Source of the DNA: Oscillospiraceae bacterium
Lineage (GTDB): Bacteria; Bacillota; Clostridia; Oscillospirales; Oscillospiraceae
DNA: 64,000 nt
Assembly (NCBI GenBank): GCA_015067545.1
Contig: SVMG01000001.1
Span: 338,687 to 402,686, forward strand
Reading direction: 5' to 3'
Part shown: piece after piece, positions 14,045 to 22,066 of the stretch
How the letters are laid out: the number at the start of each line of letters is the position of its first letter
Position numbering within the stretch: position 1 is the first letter of the stretch
Program-made: the position numbers and the translations under genes
Notes under the pieces: generated by a model
The model's database searches: none
What the model saw: the letters and a program-made list of their open reading frames with translations, nothing else
What the model was told of the DNA's origin: nothing

Positions 14045-17000
14045 ATGGCAAAGCGTACAGATATTAAGAAGATCATGATCATCGGCTCCGGCCCCATTGT
14101 TATCGGCCAGGCCGCCGAATTTGACTACGCCGGCACACAGGCTTGCCTTGCCCTGCGGGAAGAAGGCTATGAAGTGGTTTTGGTGAACTCCAATCCCGCC
14201 ACCATCATGACCGACACCACCGTGGCGGACAAGGTATACATGGAGCCGCTGACTTTGGAATACGTTGCAAAGATCATCCGCTACGAGCGCCCCGATGCCA
14301 TCGTCCCCGGCATCGGCGGTCAGACCGGTCTGAATCTTGCCATGCAGCTGGAGAAAAAGGGCATTCTAAAGGAATGCCGCGTGGAGCTTTTGGGTACTTC
14401 CAGCGCATCCATCGAGCGCGCGGAAGACCGCGAGCTGTTTAAGGAGCTTTGCCAGTCCATTGGCGAGCCTGTCATTCCCTCTGAGATCACCTACTCCATT
14501 GAGCAGGCCAAGGAAGCCGCAAAGCGCATCGGCTACCCTGTGGTTCTGCGTCCTGCCTTTACCCTGGGCGGCACCGGCGGCGGCTTTGCTTACAATGAAG
14601 ACGAGCTGGTGGAGGTGGGTCTGAATGCCTTTAAGCTCTCCCCTGTTCATCAGGTTTTGGTAGAAAAGTCCGTCAAGGGCTACAAGGAGATCGAATTCGA
14701 AGTCATGCGCGACGGCAGTGACCACGCCATCACCATCTGCGGCATGGAAAACATCGATCCTGTGGGCGTCCACACCGGCGACAGCCTGGTGGTCGCACCC
14801 ATCATGACCCTCAGCCCCGAGGATGAAAAAATGCTCAACGATTCTGCCATCAAGCTGATCCGCGAGCTGAAGATCGAGGGTGGCTGTAACGTCCAGTTTG
14901 CACTGAACCCCTATACTTCCGAGTATTACCTCATTGAGGTCAATCCCCGGGTCTCCCGCTCCTCTGCATTGGCATCCAAGGCATCCGGCTACCCCATCGC
15001 CAAGGTCACTGCAAAGATTGCAGTGGGCATGACCTTGGAAGAAATCAAGATCGCCAACACCAACGCCGCTTTCGAGCCTCAGCTGGACTACGTGATCGCC
15101 AAGCTCCCCCGCTTCCCCTTTGACAAGTTCACCTCTGCTCCCAACCTGCTGGGCACACAGATGAAGGCCACCGGCGAGGTCATGGGCATCGGTTCTACCC
15201 TGGAGGAGGCTCTTTTGAAGGGCACTCGCTCCCTGGAAGTGGGCGTCAACCACATCTACCACGCCAAGTTCGACAATATGACCGACGACGAACTGCTGGA
15301 TTATATCAAGGATTTCCGCTCTGATAACATCTTCGCCATTGCGGAGCTGCTATACCGCGGCTTAACAGTTGCAAAGATCCACGAAATCACGCAGATCACC
15401 CCCTACTTCCTGGAAGCCATTAAGCGGATCGTGGACATGGAAGAAACTCTGAAGTCCCACGTCAATGACCTTTCCGTGCTTACCGCTGCCAAGAAGATGG
15501 GCTTCAGCGACAAGTATGTTGCCCGCATGTGGAAGTGCAGCGAGCTGGATGTTTACAACTTCCGCAAGGCAAACAATCTGTTCCCCGTATTCAGAATGGT
15601 GGACACCTGCCATACGGGCGCCTATATCCCCTACTTCTACTCCTCTTACACCGGTGAGAATGCATCACGCCTGACGGATAAGAAGAAGATCGTGGTGCTG
15701 GGCGCAGGTCCTATCCGTATCGGCCAGGGTGTGGAATTTGACTACTCCACTGTCCATGCGGTTATGACCATCAAAAAGGCGGGCTACGAGGCCATCATCA
15801 TCAACAACAACCCGGAAACCGTTTCCACGGACTATACCACTGCGGACAAGCTGTACTTCGAGCCGCTGACTCCGGAAGATGTGATGAACATCATCGAGTT
15901 TGAAAAACCCATCGGTGTCATTGCCTCCCTTGGCGGTCAGACTGCCATCAACCTGGCACAGCCGCTGACCGACCGCGGCGTGACCATCATCGGCACGGAC
16001 TGCGCCGCCATCGACAAGGCTGAAGACCGCAACGCCTTTGAAAATCTCTTGAACGAGCTGGACATCCCCCGGGCAAAGGGTCAGGCTGTCACCAAGATCG
16101 AGGACGGCATCAAGGCCGCCGCTGAGATCGGCTATCCTGTGCTGGTTCGTCCCTCCTTCGTACTGGGTGGCCGGGCGATGCAGATCGTCGCCAACGAGCA
16201 GCAGCTGCGTCACTATCTGAAGACCGCTGTTGAGATCGACGAGGACAAGCCTGTGCTTGTTGACAAGTATATTGAGGGCCGCGAGGTGGAGGTTGACGCC
16301 ATCTGTGACGGTCGAAATGTGTTCGTTCCCGGCATCATGGAGCTGGTAGAACGCACCGGCGTTCACTCCGGCGACTCTATTTCTGTGTATCCTTCCTTCT
16401 CCATTTCCGACAAGGTCAAGGGTACGATCCTGCAGTACGCCAAGAAGCTGGGCCTGGGCATTGGCATTGTGGGCCTCTACAACATTCAGTTCATTGTGGA
16501 CAAGGATGACAATGTCTTTATCATTGAGGTCAACCCCCGTTCTTCCCGTACTGTCCCCTTCCTCAGCAAGTCCACCGGCTACTCTCTGGCTGACATCGCC
16601 ACCGAGGTGATCCTGGGCAAGAGTCTGAAGGAGCTGGGTCTGTTCGATATTTACCCCGATGAGAAGGAGCGCTGGTATGTAAAAGCACCCGTATTCTCCT
16701 TTAACAAGATCCGGGGTCTGGATGCCTACCTGTCTCCCGAAATGAAATCCACCGGCGAAGCCATTGGCTACGACAAGACCATGAACCGCGCCCTTTATAA
16801 GGCTTTGCAGGCATCCGGTATGCATCTGCAGAATTACGGCACGATCCTTGCAACCATCGCCGACAAAGACAAGGAAGAAGCACTGCCCCTTATCCGTCGG
16901 TTCTATAACCTGGGCTTCAACATTGAGGCAACAGAGGGCACTGCAAACTATCTGAAGGCCAACGGCATCCGCACCCACGTGCTGAAGAAGATCAGTGAGG

Positions 17001-17212
17001 GCAGCGAAGAGATCCCCAACGCTCTGCGCCAGGGCCACATTGCCTATGTGATCAACACCCGCAACCCCGGCTCCAGCCAGGATGACGGTGTGCAGATCCG
17101 TCAGATCGCTACCGAGCACAATGTGACTATGTTCACGGCGCTGGATACTGCCCGCGTCCTTCTGGACGTGCTGGAAGAGACCACGCTGACCATTTCGACT
17201 ATTGATGCCTGA
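14045..17212 (+). CDS. carB: Carbamoyl-phosphate synthase large subunit
   Basis: A 1055-residue synthetase subunit with the duplicated ATP-grasp layout. The N-half begins KKIMIIGSGPIVIGQAAEFD, and the second half is marked by KKIVVLGAGPIRIGQGVEFD (about residue 545). Each half carries its own glycine-rich loop (FTLGGTGGGFAYN, FVLGGRAMQIVAN) and metal-binding EVNPR (LIEVNPRVSRSSALASKASG, FIIEVNPRSSRTVPF). The C-terminal MGS-type domain ends in TARVLLDVLEE. It makes carbamoyl phosphate from bicarbonate, ATP and ammonia delivered by the small subunit CarA. carA is not adjacent and not in the window, which is unusual. GGAGG precedes the ATG. Confidence 0.98.
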   Translation: MAKRTDIKKIMIIGSGPIVIGQAAEFDYAGTQACLALREEGYEVVLVNSNPATIMTDTTVADKVYMEPLTLEYVAKIIRYERPDAIVPGIGGQTGLNLAMQLEKKGILKECRVELLGTSSASIERAEDRELFKELCQSIGEPVIPSEITYSIEQAKEAAKRIGYPVVLRPAFTLGGTGGGFAYNEDELVEVGLNAFKLSPVHQVLVEKSVKGYKEIEFEVMRDGSDHAITICGMENIDPVGVHTGDSLVVAPIMTLSPEDEKMLNDSAIKLIRELKIEGGCNVQFALNPYTSEYYLIEVNPRVSRSSALASKASGYPIAKVTAKIAVGMTLEEIKIANTNAAFEPQLDYVIAKLPRFPFDKFTSAPNLLGTQMKATGEVMGIGSTLEEALLKGTRSLEVGVNHIYHAKFDNMTDDELLDYIKDFRSDNIFAIAELLYRGLTVAKIHEITQITPYFLEAIKRIVDMEETLKSHVNDLSVLTAAKKMGFSDKYVARMWKCSELDVYNFRKANNLFPVFRMVDTCHTGAYIPYFYSSYTGENASRLTDKKKIVVLGAGPIRIGQGVEFDYSTVHAVMTIKKAGYEAIIINNNPETVSTDYTTADKLYFEPLTPEDVMNIIEFEKPIGVIASLGGQTAINLAQPLTDRGVTIIGTDCAAIDKAEDRNAFENLLNELDIPRAKGQAVTKIEDGIKAAAEIGYPVLVRPSFVLGGRAMQIVANEQQLRHYLKTAVEIDEDKPVLVDKYIEGREVEVDAICDGRNVFVPGIMELVERTGVHSGDSISVYPSFSISDKVKGTILQYAKKLGLGIGIVGLYNIQFIVDKDDNVFIIEVNPRSSRTVPFLSKSTGYSLADIATEVILGKSLKELGLFDIYPDEKERWYVKAPVFSFNKIRGLDAYLSPEMKSTGEAIGYDKTMNRALYKALQASGMHLQNYGTILATIADKDKEEALPLIRRFYNLGFNIEATEGTANYLKANGIRTHVLKKISEGSEEIPNALRQGHIAYVINTRNPGSSQDDGVQIRQIATEHNVTMFTALDTARVLLDVLEETTLTISTIDA

Positions 17213-17214
17213 TG

Positions 17215-17400
17215 GGATTCCTTTGGAATCCTCGATATAAATTCCCTTCGGTAATTTTTGATATATGCATCGCATTCGATATATCCTAACGGATTCGATA
17301 TGCGCTGAAGCGCAAGAGGGGAATTTATGTCATATCGAAGCGCAGCTACATCGAATTTGCGCCAGGAAATATATCGAATGGGCGAAGCCCATATATCGAC
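17215..17400 (+). repeat. Cluster of small hairpins bordered by ATATCGA motifs
   Basis: A 185-bp stretch between carB and the four-helix-bundle gene, packed with short dyads: GGATTCC-TTT-GGAATCC (17215-17231), GCGCT-GA-AGCGC, ATGGGC-GAA-GCCCAT, and a long-range GATATAAATTCCC with GGGGAATTTAT near 17317. Six copies of CGATAT/ATATCG separate them. No protein is encoded. It has the look of a mobile or structured leader element attached to the next gene. Confidence 0.7.
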
Positions 17401-17415
17401 ATTGGAGGAGCTCCC

Positions 17416-17778
17416 ATGGCTGATAGCAAAAGTCAACTCCGCGAGGATAGTATCAATTTCGCTATTACCGTATCAGACGTATGTGATGAAATCAGGGGTT
17501 GCTCCGTGTATGTTAATCAACTTCTGCGCTGCTCCTCTTCTATTGGTGCAAACATTCATGAGGCGAAATATGCACAAAGTCGCGCAGATTTTGTCAGCAA
17601 ATTAGAAATAGCATTAAAAGAAAGTTCTGAGACAGATTACTGGTTGGAATTACTCTACCGAAAGCATAAACTGTCAGATGAACTTTATACCACTCTAAAA
17701 AATCAATGCGGTAGTATTCGCAGAAAATTGATTGCATCCGTTACCACCGCAAAGGCTAATAGTGGAGGAAAGCAATGA
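17416..17778 (+). CDS. Four-helix-bundle protein (S23/23S-rRNA-IVP-like) inside the pyr operon
   Basis: A 120-residue, helical protein matching the four-helix-bundle family first seen in 23S rRNA intervening sequences. The core phrases are VNQLLRCSSSIGANIHEA, YAQSRADFVSKLEIALKESS and ETDYWLELLYR. The molecular role of the family is unsettled. Related bundles act as RNA/DNA-binding accessory proteins (Avd in diversity-generating retroelements), but no reverse transcriptase is here. GGAGGAG lies 5 nt before the ATG. Its stop overlaps the pyrK start (ATGA) and its 3' end supplies the pyrK ribosome-binding site, so it is embedded in the operon's translation rather than simply dropped in. A hairpin-rich leader precedes it. 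Confidence 0.9.
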   Translation: MADSKSQLREDSINFAITVSDVCDEIRGCSVYVNQLLRCSSSIGANIHEAKYAQSRADFVSKLEIALKESSETDYWLELLYRKHKLSDELYTTLKNQCGSIRRKLIASVTTAKANSGGKQ

Positions 17779-18506
17779 AGCAAAGTATTTTCACTGTCAT
17801 CAGCAATGATGCGCTGACGCAGAATGTCTACAAAATGGTGCTTGGCGGAGACACCTCTGCCATTACAGCACCCGGTCAATTTGTCAACATTCAGCTGGAC
17901 GGACTGTTTTTGCGTCGGCCCATCTCCGTCTGTGACTACGACGAAAAGACTCTTACCATCATCTACAAGGTGGTGGGCAAGGGCACGGAAGCCATGTCCG
18001 CTATGTCCGCAGGGCAAGAGCTGGACATTCTCACCGGACTGGGTAATGGCTATGATCTTTCCCTGTCCGCAGATGCCCCCGTCCTGTTAGGCGGCGGTGT
18101 AGGTGTACCTCCCATGTATAACCTGGCCAAAAAGCTGGTAGCGCAGGGCAAGTCCGTCTCTGTCATTTTGGGTTTCAATACTGCCAGTGAAGTATTCTAT
18201 GAAAGCGAGTTCAAGGCTTTAGGCTGTGGAGTCCAGGTGACTACTGTGGATGGCTCTTACGGCAAAAAGGGCTTCGTCACCGATGCCCTGCCGGAAAGCT
18301 ATACCTATTTCTACACCTGTGGCCCGGAGCCCATGCTGAAAGCCGTCTATAAGGCGACCCACACCTCCGGCCAGATGAGCTTTGAAGAGCGGATGGGCTG
18401 CGGCTTCGGCGCATGCATGGGTTGCTCCTGCAAGACTCTCACCGGCTACAAGCGCATCTGTAAGGAAGGCCCTGTGATGAAAAAGGAGGAGATCTTATGG
18501 GATTGA
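17775..18506 (+). CDS. pyrK: Dihydroorotate dehydrogenase B, electron-transfer subunit
   Basis: A 243-residue iron-sulfur flavoprotein that takes electrons from the PyrD catalytic subunit to NAD+. The FAD-binding barrel shows RRPISVCDYDEKTLTIIYK, the NAD-binding part LLGGGVGVPPMYNLAKKL, and the C-terminal [2Fe-2S] cluster the cysteine pattern MGCGFGACMGCSC with a later RICKEGPV. The ATG overlaps the four-helix-bundle stop by 4 nt and the 3' end overlaps pyrD by 10 nt, so the three are translationally linked. Length is normal. Confidence 0.96.
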   Translation: MKQSIFTVISNDALTQNVYKMVLGGDTSAITAPGQFVNIQLDGLFLRRPISVCDYDEKTLTIIYKVVGKGTEAMSAMSAGQELDILTGLGNGYDLSLSADAPVLLGGGVGVPPMYNLAKKLVAQGKSVSVILGFNTASEVFYESEFKALGCGVQVTTVDGSYGKKGFVTDALPESYTYFYTCGPEPMLKAVYKATHTSGQMSFEERMGCGFGACMGCSCKTLTGYKRICKEGPVMKKEEILWD

Positions 18507-19411
18507 ATGTAAATCTGTGCGGCATTGAGCTGCGTAATCCCGTGATCCCTGCCTCCGGTACATTCGGCTACGGCTATGAGTTTGCAGAGCTTTATGACAT
18601 CAACGAGCTTGGTACATTCTCCTTTAAGGGAACGACTAAGGATGCCCGTTTTGGAAATCCCACGCCCCGGATCGCAGAGTGCACCGCCGGTATGATCAAT
18701 GCCGTTGGTCTGCAGAATCCCGGTGTGGAGAAAGTTATCGCAGAAGAACTGCCCAAGCTGAAACAGTGCTTCCATAAGCCTGTCATGGCCAATGTTTCCG
18801 GTTTTTCCGTAGAGGATTATGCCTACACCTGCGAGAAATTGAACAAAGAAGAGCAGGTGGGCTGGCTTGAGGTAAATGTCAGCTGTCCCAATGTTCACGG
18901 TGGCGGCATGAGCTTTGGTACATCCCCTGCCGCAGCTGCAGAGGTGACCAAGGCGGTCAAGGCCGTCACCACAAAGCCCGTGATCATCAAGCTCTCCCCC
19001 AACGTCACTGACATTGTTTCCATCGCAAAGGCCTGTGAAGATGCAGGTGCAGACGGCATCAGTCTGATCAACACCATGCTGGGCATGCGGATCAATCTAA
19101 GCACCCGCAAGCCCATCATTGCCAATACCATGGGTGGTTTCTCCGGGCCGGCCATCTTCCCCGTTGCATTGCGGATGGTCTACCAGGTGGCGCACGCAGT
19201 TGAAATCCCCGTCATTGGAATGGGCGGCGTCAGCAGCGCCGAAGATGTGATTGAAATGATGTTGGCAGGTGCGACCACTGTGGAAGTGGGCGCCGCCAAC
19301 CTGGTGAATCCCTACATTTGTCGCGATATTATCCGGGATCTGCCCCGGGTGATGGAAAAATATAGAATCGAAAATCTGAAAGACATTATAGGAGGCGTTA
19401 AAAATGGGTAA
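18497..19411 (+). CDS. pyrD: Dihydroorotate dehydrogenase B, catalytic subunit (class 1B)
   Basis: A 304-residue FMN TIM-barrel enzyme oxidising dihydroorotate to orotate. NPVIPASGTFGYGYEF near the N-terminus, the active-site base region VNVSCPNVHGGGMSFG (cysteine base, class 1) and the phosphate-binding GMGGVSSAEDVIEMMLAGA are all visible. Class 1B is supported by the adjacent PyrK partner. GGAGG sits inside pyrK. It overlaps pyrF by 8 nt. Confidence 0.97.
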   Translation: MGLNVNLCGIELRNPVIPASGTFGYGYEFAELYDINELGTFSFKGTTKDARFGNPTPRIAECTAGMINAVGLQNPGVEKVIAEELPKLKQCFHKPVMANVSGFSVEDYAYTCEKLNKEEQVGWLEVNVSCPNVHGGGMSFGTSPAAAAEVTKAVKAVTTKPVIIKLSPNVTDIVSIAKACEDAGADGISLINTMLGMRINLSTRKPIIANTMGGFSGPAIFPVALRMVYQVAHAVEIPVIGMGGVSSAEDVIEMMLAGATTVEVGAANLVNPYICRDIIRDLPRVMEKYRIENLKDIIGGVKNG

Positions 19412-20102
19412 GGACGTAATCGTAGCCTGCGACTTTTCTTCTGCAGAGGCAACCTTCGCATTTCTGGACAAATTCCAAGGCAAAAAGCCCTTTGTGAAGA
19501 TTGGCATGGAGCTTTACTATGCCGAGGGCCCCAGCATCGTCCGGGAGATCAAGGCCCGCGGCCACAAGATCTTCCTGGATCTGAAGCTTCACGACATTCC
19601 CAACACAGTGAAAAAGGCCATGGCCGTTCTGTCTCATTTGGATGTGGACATCTGCAACCTGCACGCTGCCGGCACAACCGCTATGATGAAAGCCGCGCTG
19701 GAAGGTCTGACCCGGGAGGACGGAACCCGTCCCCTGCTCATTGCGGTCACACAGCTGACCTCCACCGATCAGGAAAGCATGGAAAAGGATCTGCTGATCA
19801 AGGCTCCCATCGACCAAGTGGTCATGCACTACGCAGAAACTGCAAAAAATGCCGGTCTGGACGGTATCGTCTGTTCCCCTCTGGAGGCAGGCAAGGTCCA
19901 CGACCGCTGCGGCAAGGACTTTTTGACCGTCACTCCCGGCGTGCGCTTTGCTGACGGAGATGTGGGCGATCAAAAACGAGTCATGACACCCGCTGCTGCA
20001 AAGGCCATCGGCTCTGATTACATCGTGGTAGGCCGTCCCATTACCGCTGCCGCAGACCCGGTTGCCGCCTATGAGCGCTGCGTGGCAGAATTTTGTGATT
20101 AA
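19404..20102 (+). CDS. pyrF: Orotidine 5'-phosphate decarboxylase
   Basis: A 232-residue TIM-barrel decarboxylase that turns OMP into UMP, the last step of the pathway. The catalytic DxKxxD set is in FLDLKLHDIPNTV. Substrate phosphate contacts are in VTPGVRFADGDVGDQKRV and YIVVGRPITAA. VVACDFSSAEATFAFLD gives the first strand with its aspartate. Start ATG overlaps pyrD (8 nt) with AGGAGG just upstream. Confidence 0.97.
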   Translation: MGKDVIVACDFSSAEATFAFLDKFQGKKPFVKIGMELYYAEGPSIVREIKARGHKIFLDLKLHDIPNTVKKAMAVLSHLDVDICNLHAAGTTAMMKAALEGLTREDGTRPLLIAVTQLTSTDQESMEKDLLIKAPIDQVVMHYAETAKNAGLDGIVCSPLEAGKVHDRCGKDFLTVTPGVRFADGDVGDQKRVMTPAAAKAIGSDYIVVGRPITAAADPVAAYERCVAEFCD

Positions 20103-20113
20103 GGAGATAGAAT

Positions 20114-20770
20114 ATGGAAGCCTACAAAAGAGAATTTATCCAGTTCCTGCAGGGTGCAGGCGTGCTGAAATTTGGTGACTTCACCGCAAAATCCGGCCGC
20201 AAGATCCCCTACTTCATCAATGCCGGCATGATCAAGACCGGAGAGGAGATCGCAAAATTGGGCGAATTTTACGCCAAGGCCTATTTTGAAAAAGTGGGCA
20301 ACAAGCCCACCGTCCTCTACGGCCCTGCTTATAAAGGCATCTCCATCGCCGTTTCTGCCGCAGTTGCTCTGAGCAAGAATGGGCTGAATGTGCCCTTCTT
20401 CTTCAACCGCAAGGAGGTTAAGGACCACGGCGAGGGCGGCGTATTTGTGGGTTATGTTCCTCAGGCCGGTGAGGAAGTGGTCATCGTGGAAGATGTGATC
20501 ACCGCTGGCACAGCTATCCGGGAGAGCATGGCAATTTTGAGCCATCTGGACGGCGTCAAGGTCGCCGCAACCTTCGTCATGGTGGATCGCAAGGAAAAGG
20601 GTCAGGGCGAAAAGGGTGCAATGCAGGAGATTGAGGAAGAATTCGGCTTCCCTGTCTACTCCGTGGTCGATGTGTATGACATCATCGAATACCTCGAGGA
20701 AGATCCTGCCAACGAAGAAAATGTCACCCGGATCAAGAATTACCTGGCCGTGAACGGAGCAAAGGCATGA
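20114..20770 (+). CDS. pyrE: Orotate phosphoribosyltransferase
   Basis: A 218-residue type I phosphoribosyltransferase that joins orotate to PRPP. The PRPP motif is [18 protein letters not shown], the substrate loop [13 protein letters not shown], and [18 protein letters not shown] the orotate-side segment. AAGGAG lies shortly before the ATG. The stop overlaps the pyrB start (ATGA). Placing pyrE after pyrF and before pyrB is normal in clostridial operons. Confidence 0.97.
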   Translation: MEAYKREFIQFLQGAGVLKFGDFTAKSGRKIPYFINAGMIKTGEEIAKLGEFYAKAYFEKVGNKPTVLYGPAYKGISIAVSAAVALSKNGLNVPFFFNRKEVKDHGEGGVFVGYVPQAGEEVVIVEDVITAGTAIRESMAILSHLDGVKVAATFVMVDRKEKGQGEKGAMQEIEEEFGFPVYSVVDVYDIIEYLEEDPANEENVTRIKNYLAVNGAKA

Positions 20771-21849
20771 GAAGTTTGATCAGTATTTTGGATTTTTCTG
20801 TGGCAGAGCTGGATGCGCTCATTGCCACTGCCAAGGACATCATCGCCCATCCTGAAGATTATCGGGAAAAATGCCGATATAAAAAGCTTGCGACGCTTTT
20901 TTACGAGCCCTCCACCCGTACACGACTGAGCTTTGAAGCCGCCATGCTGGATCTGGGCGGCAGTGTGCTGGGCTTCAGTGAGGCCAATTCTTCCTCCGCG
21001 TCCAAGGGCGAGAGTATGGCGGACACAGCCAAGATCCTATCCTGCTACGCAGACATCATGGCCATACGCCATCCCAAGGAGGGCGCGCCATATGTTGCAT
21101 CCTGTAATGCAACTGTGCCTGTGATCAACGCCGGTGACGGCGGCCACAACCATCCCACTCAGACACTGACGGATATCCTCACCATTTCCCGGGAAATGGG
21201 CCGGCTGAACAACCTGACCATCGGCCTGTGCGGCGACTTGAAGTACGGACGCACAGTTCATTCACTGATTGAGGCCATGGCCCGGTATGAAGGTGTCAAA
21301 TTCGTACTGATTTCGCCGGAAGAACTGAAAATCCCCGGTTTCATCCGCTTCAATGTGCTGGAACGCTACGGCATTGCCTACGAGGAGGTCTCTTCTCTGG
21401 ACGAAGCCATGCCCGAGCTGGATGTGCTGTATATGACCCGGATCCAAAGGGAGCGCTTTGACTCCCAGGAGGAATACGACCGGCTGAAAAACAGCTATAT
21501 TCTGGATCCCGGCAAGATGGCCTTGGCAAAGAAGAACATGTGTGTCCTACATCCTCTGCCCCGTGTCAATGAGATCAGCGTGGCTGTGGACAGTGATCCC
21601 CGGGCGGCCTATTTCCGCCAGGCTCTGAACGGCAAGTTCGTGCGCATGGCGCTGATCCTTAAGCTGCTCCAGGAAGCGGAGCAGAATCCGGTACGGCAGA
21701 CTGTGGACACCAGCGGCTATCTGAAGGATCGTGTCTGCACCAACCCCAAATGCATCTGCCAGACTGAGCAGGAGCTGCCTCACTTGGCTAAGCTCACCGA
21801 TCCCAAAGCAAATATTTATCGCTGTATCTATTGCGAACATAAGGTATAA
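20767..21849 (+). CDS. pyrB: Aspartate carbamoyltransferase with fused PyrI-type zinc tail
   Basis: A 360-residue protein. Residues 1-305 are the catalytic ATCase chain that condenses carbamoyl phosphate with aspartate. It has [20 protein letters not shown] (carbamoyl-phosphate loop), [15 protein letters not shown] and [11 protein letters not shown] linker of about 20 residues then leads to a C-terminal CX4C...CX2C unit ([22 protein letters not shown]) that matches the zinc-binding domain of the regulatory subunit PyrI. The N-terminal nucleotide-binding (allosteric) domain of PyrI is absent and no separate pyrI gene follows. The zinc unit probably stabilises trimer or holoenzyme contacts. Fused PyrB-PyrI chains are known in Thermotoga. 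This shortened, zinc-only version is less familiar to me. Confidence 0.95.
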   Translation: MRSLISILDFSVAELDALIATAKDIIAHPEDYREKCRYKKLATLFYEPSTRTRLSFEAAMLDLGGSVLGFSEANSSSASKGESMADTAKILSCYADIMAIRHPKEGAPYVASCNATVPVINAGDGGHNHPTQTLTDILTISREMGRLNNLTIGLCGDLKYGRTVHSLIEAMARYEGVKFVLISPEELKIPGFIRFNVLERYGIAYEEVSSLDEAMPELDVLYMTRIQRERFDSQEEYDRLKNSYILDPGKMALAKKNMCVLHPLPRVNEISVAVDSDPRAAYFRQALNGKFVRMALILKLLQEAEQNPVRQTVDTSGYLKDRVCTNPKCICQTEQELPHLAKLTDPKANIYRCIYCEHKV

Positions 21850-21880
21850 CAAACGGCTGTCTCAAAATGATTATTTGTAG

Positions 21881-21980
21881 GGACACCGCTCCTGCGGTGT
21901 CCGATAATAACGGGAAATAGCAGAAAAATCGGCACAAATTGTGCCGATTTTTCTGTTTCGGACACTCCGGAGGAGTGTCC
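21881..21980. repeat. Paired GGACAC hairpins flanking the pyr terminator
   Basis: GGACACCGC-TCCT-GCGGTGTCC (21881-21902) and GGACACTCC-GGA-GGAGTGTCC (21960-21980) bracket the terminator symmetrically and share the outer GGACAC/GTGTCC. The layout suggests a small intergenic repeat element. Only this copy is in the window. Confidence 0.6.
21924..21956 (+). terminator. Terminator of the pyr operon
   Basis: AAAAATCGGCAC, AAATT loop, GTGCCGATTTTT followed by CTGTTT. A-tract and T-tract make it usable from both sides. Confidence 0.9.
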
Positions 21981-22025
21981 CCACGGTATTGTCTTTAGGG
22001 ATGATGACTTACCCTTTCTCTACAT

Positions 22026-22055
22026 AAAAACAGGGGCGCGGTAATCGCGCCCCTG
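22026..22055 (-). terminator. Terminator of the first giant lyase gene
   Basis: Minus strand CAGGGGCGCG, ATTAC loop, CGCGCCCCTG, then TTTTTATG, starting about a dozen bases after the stop. Confidence 0.92.
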
Positions 22056-22066
22056 CCTTTTCATGA

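Noticed and set aside
17215-17400. CRISPR-like array between carB and pyrK
   Set aside because: The ATATCGA motifs are short, irregularly spaced and part of many different hairpins. There are no constant repeats or spacers and no cas genes.
17416-17778. Four-helix-bundle gene as part of a diversity-generating retroelement
   Set aside because: Avd-like bundles accompany a reverse transcriptase and a template/variable repeat pair. Neither is present near it.
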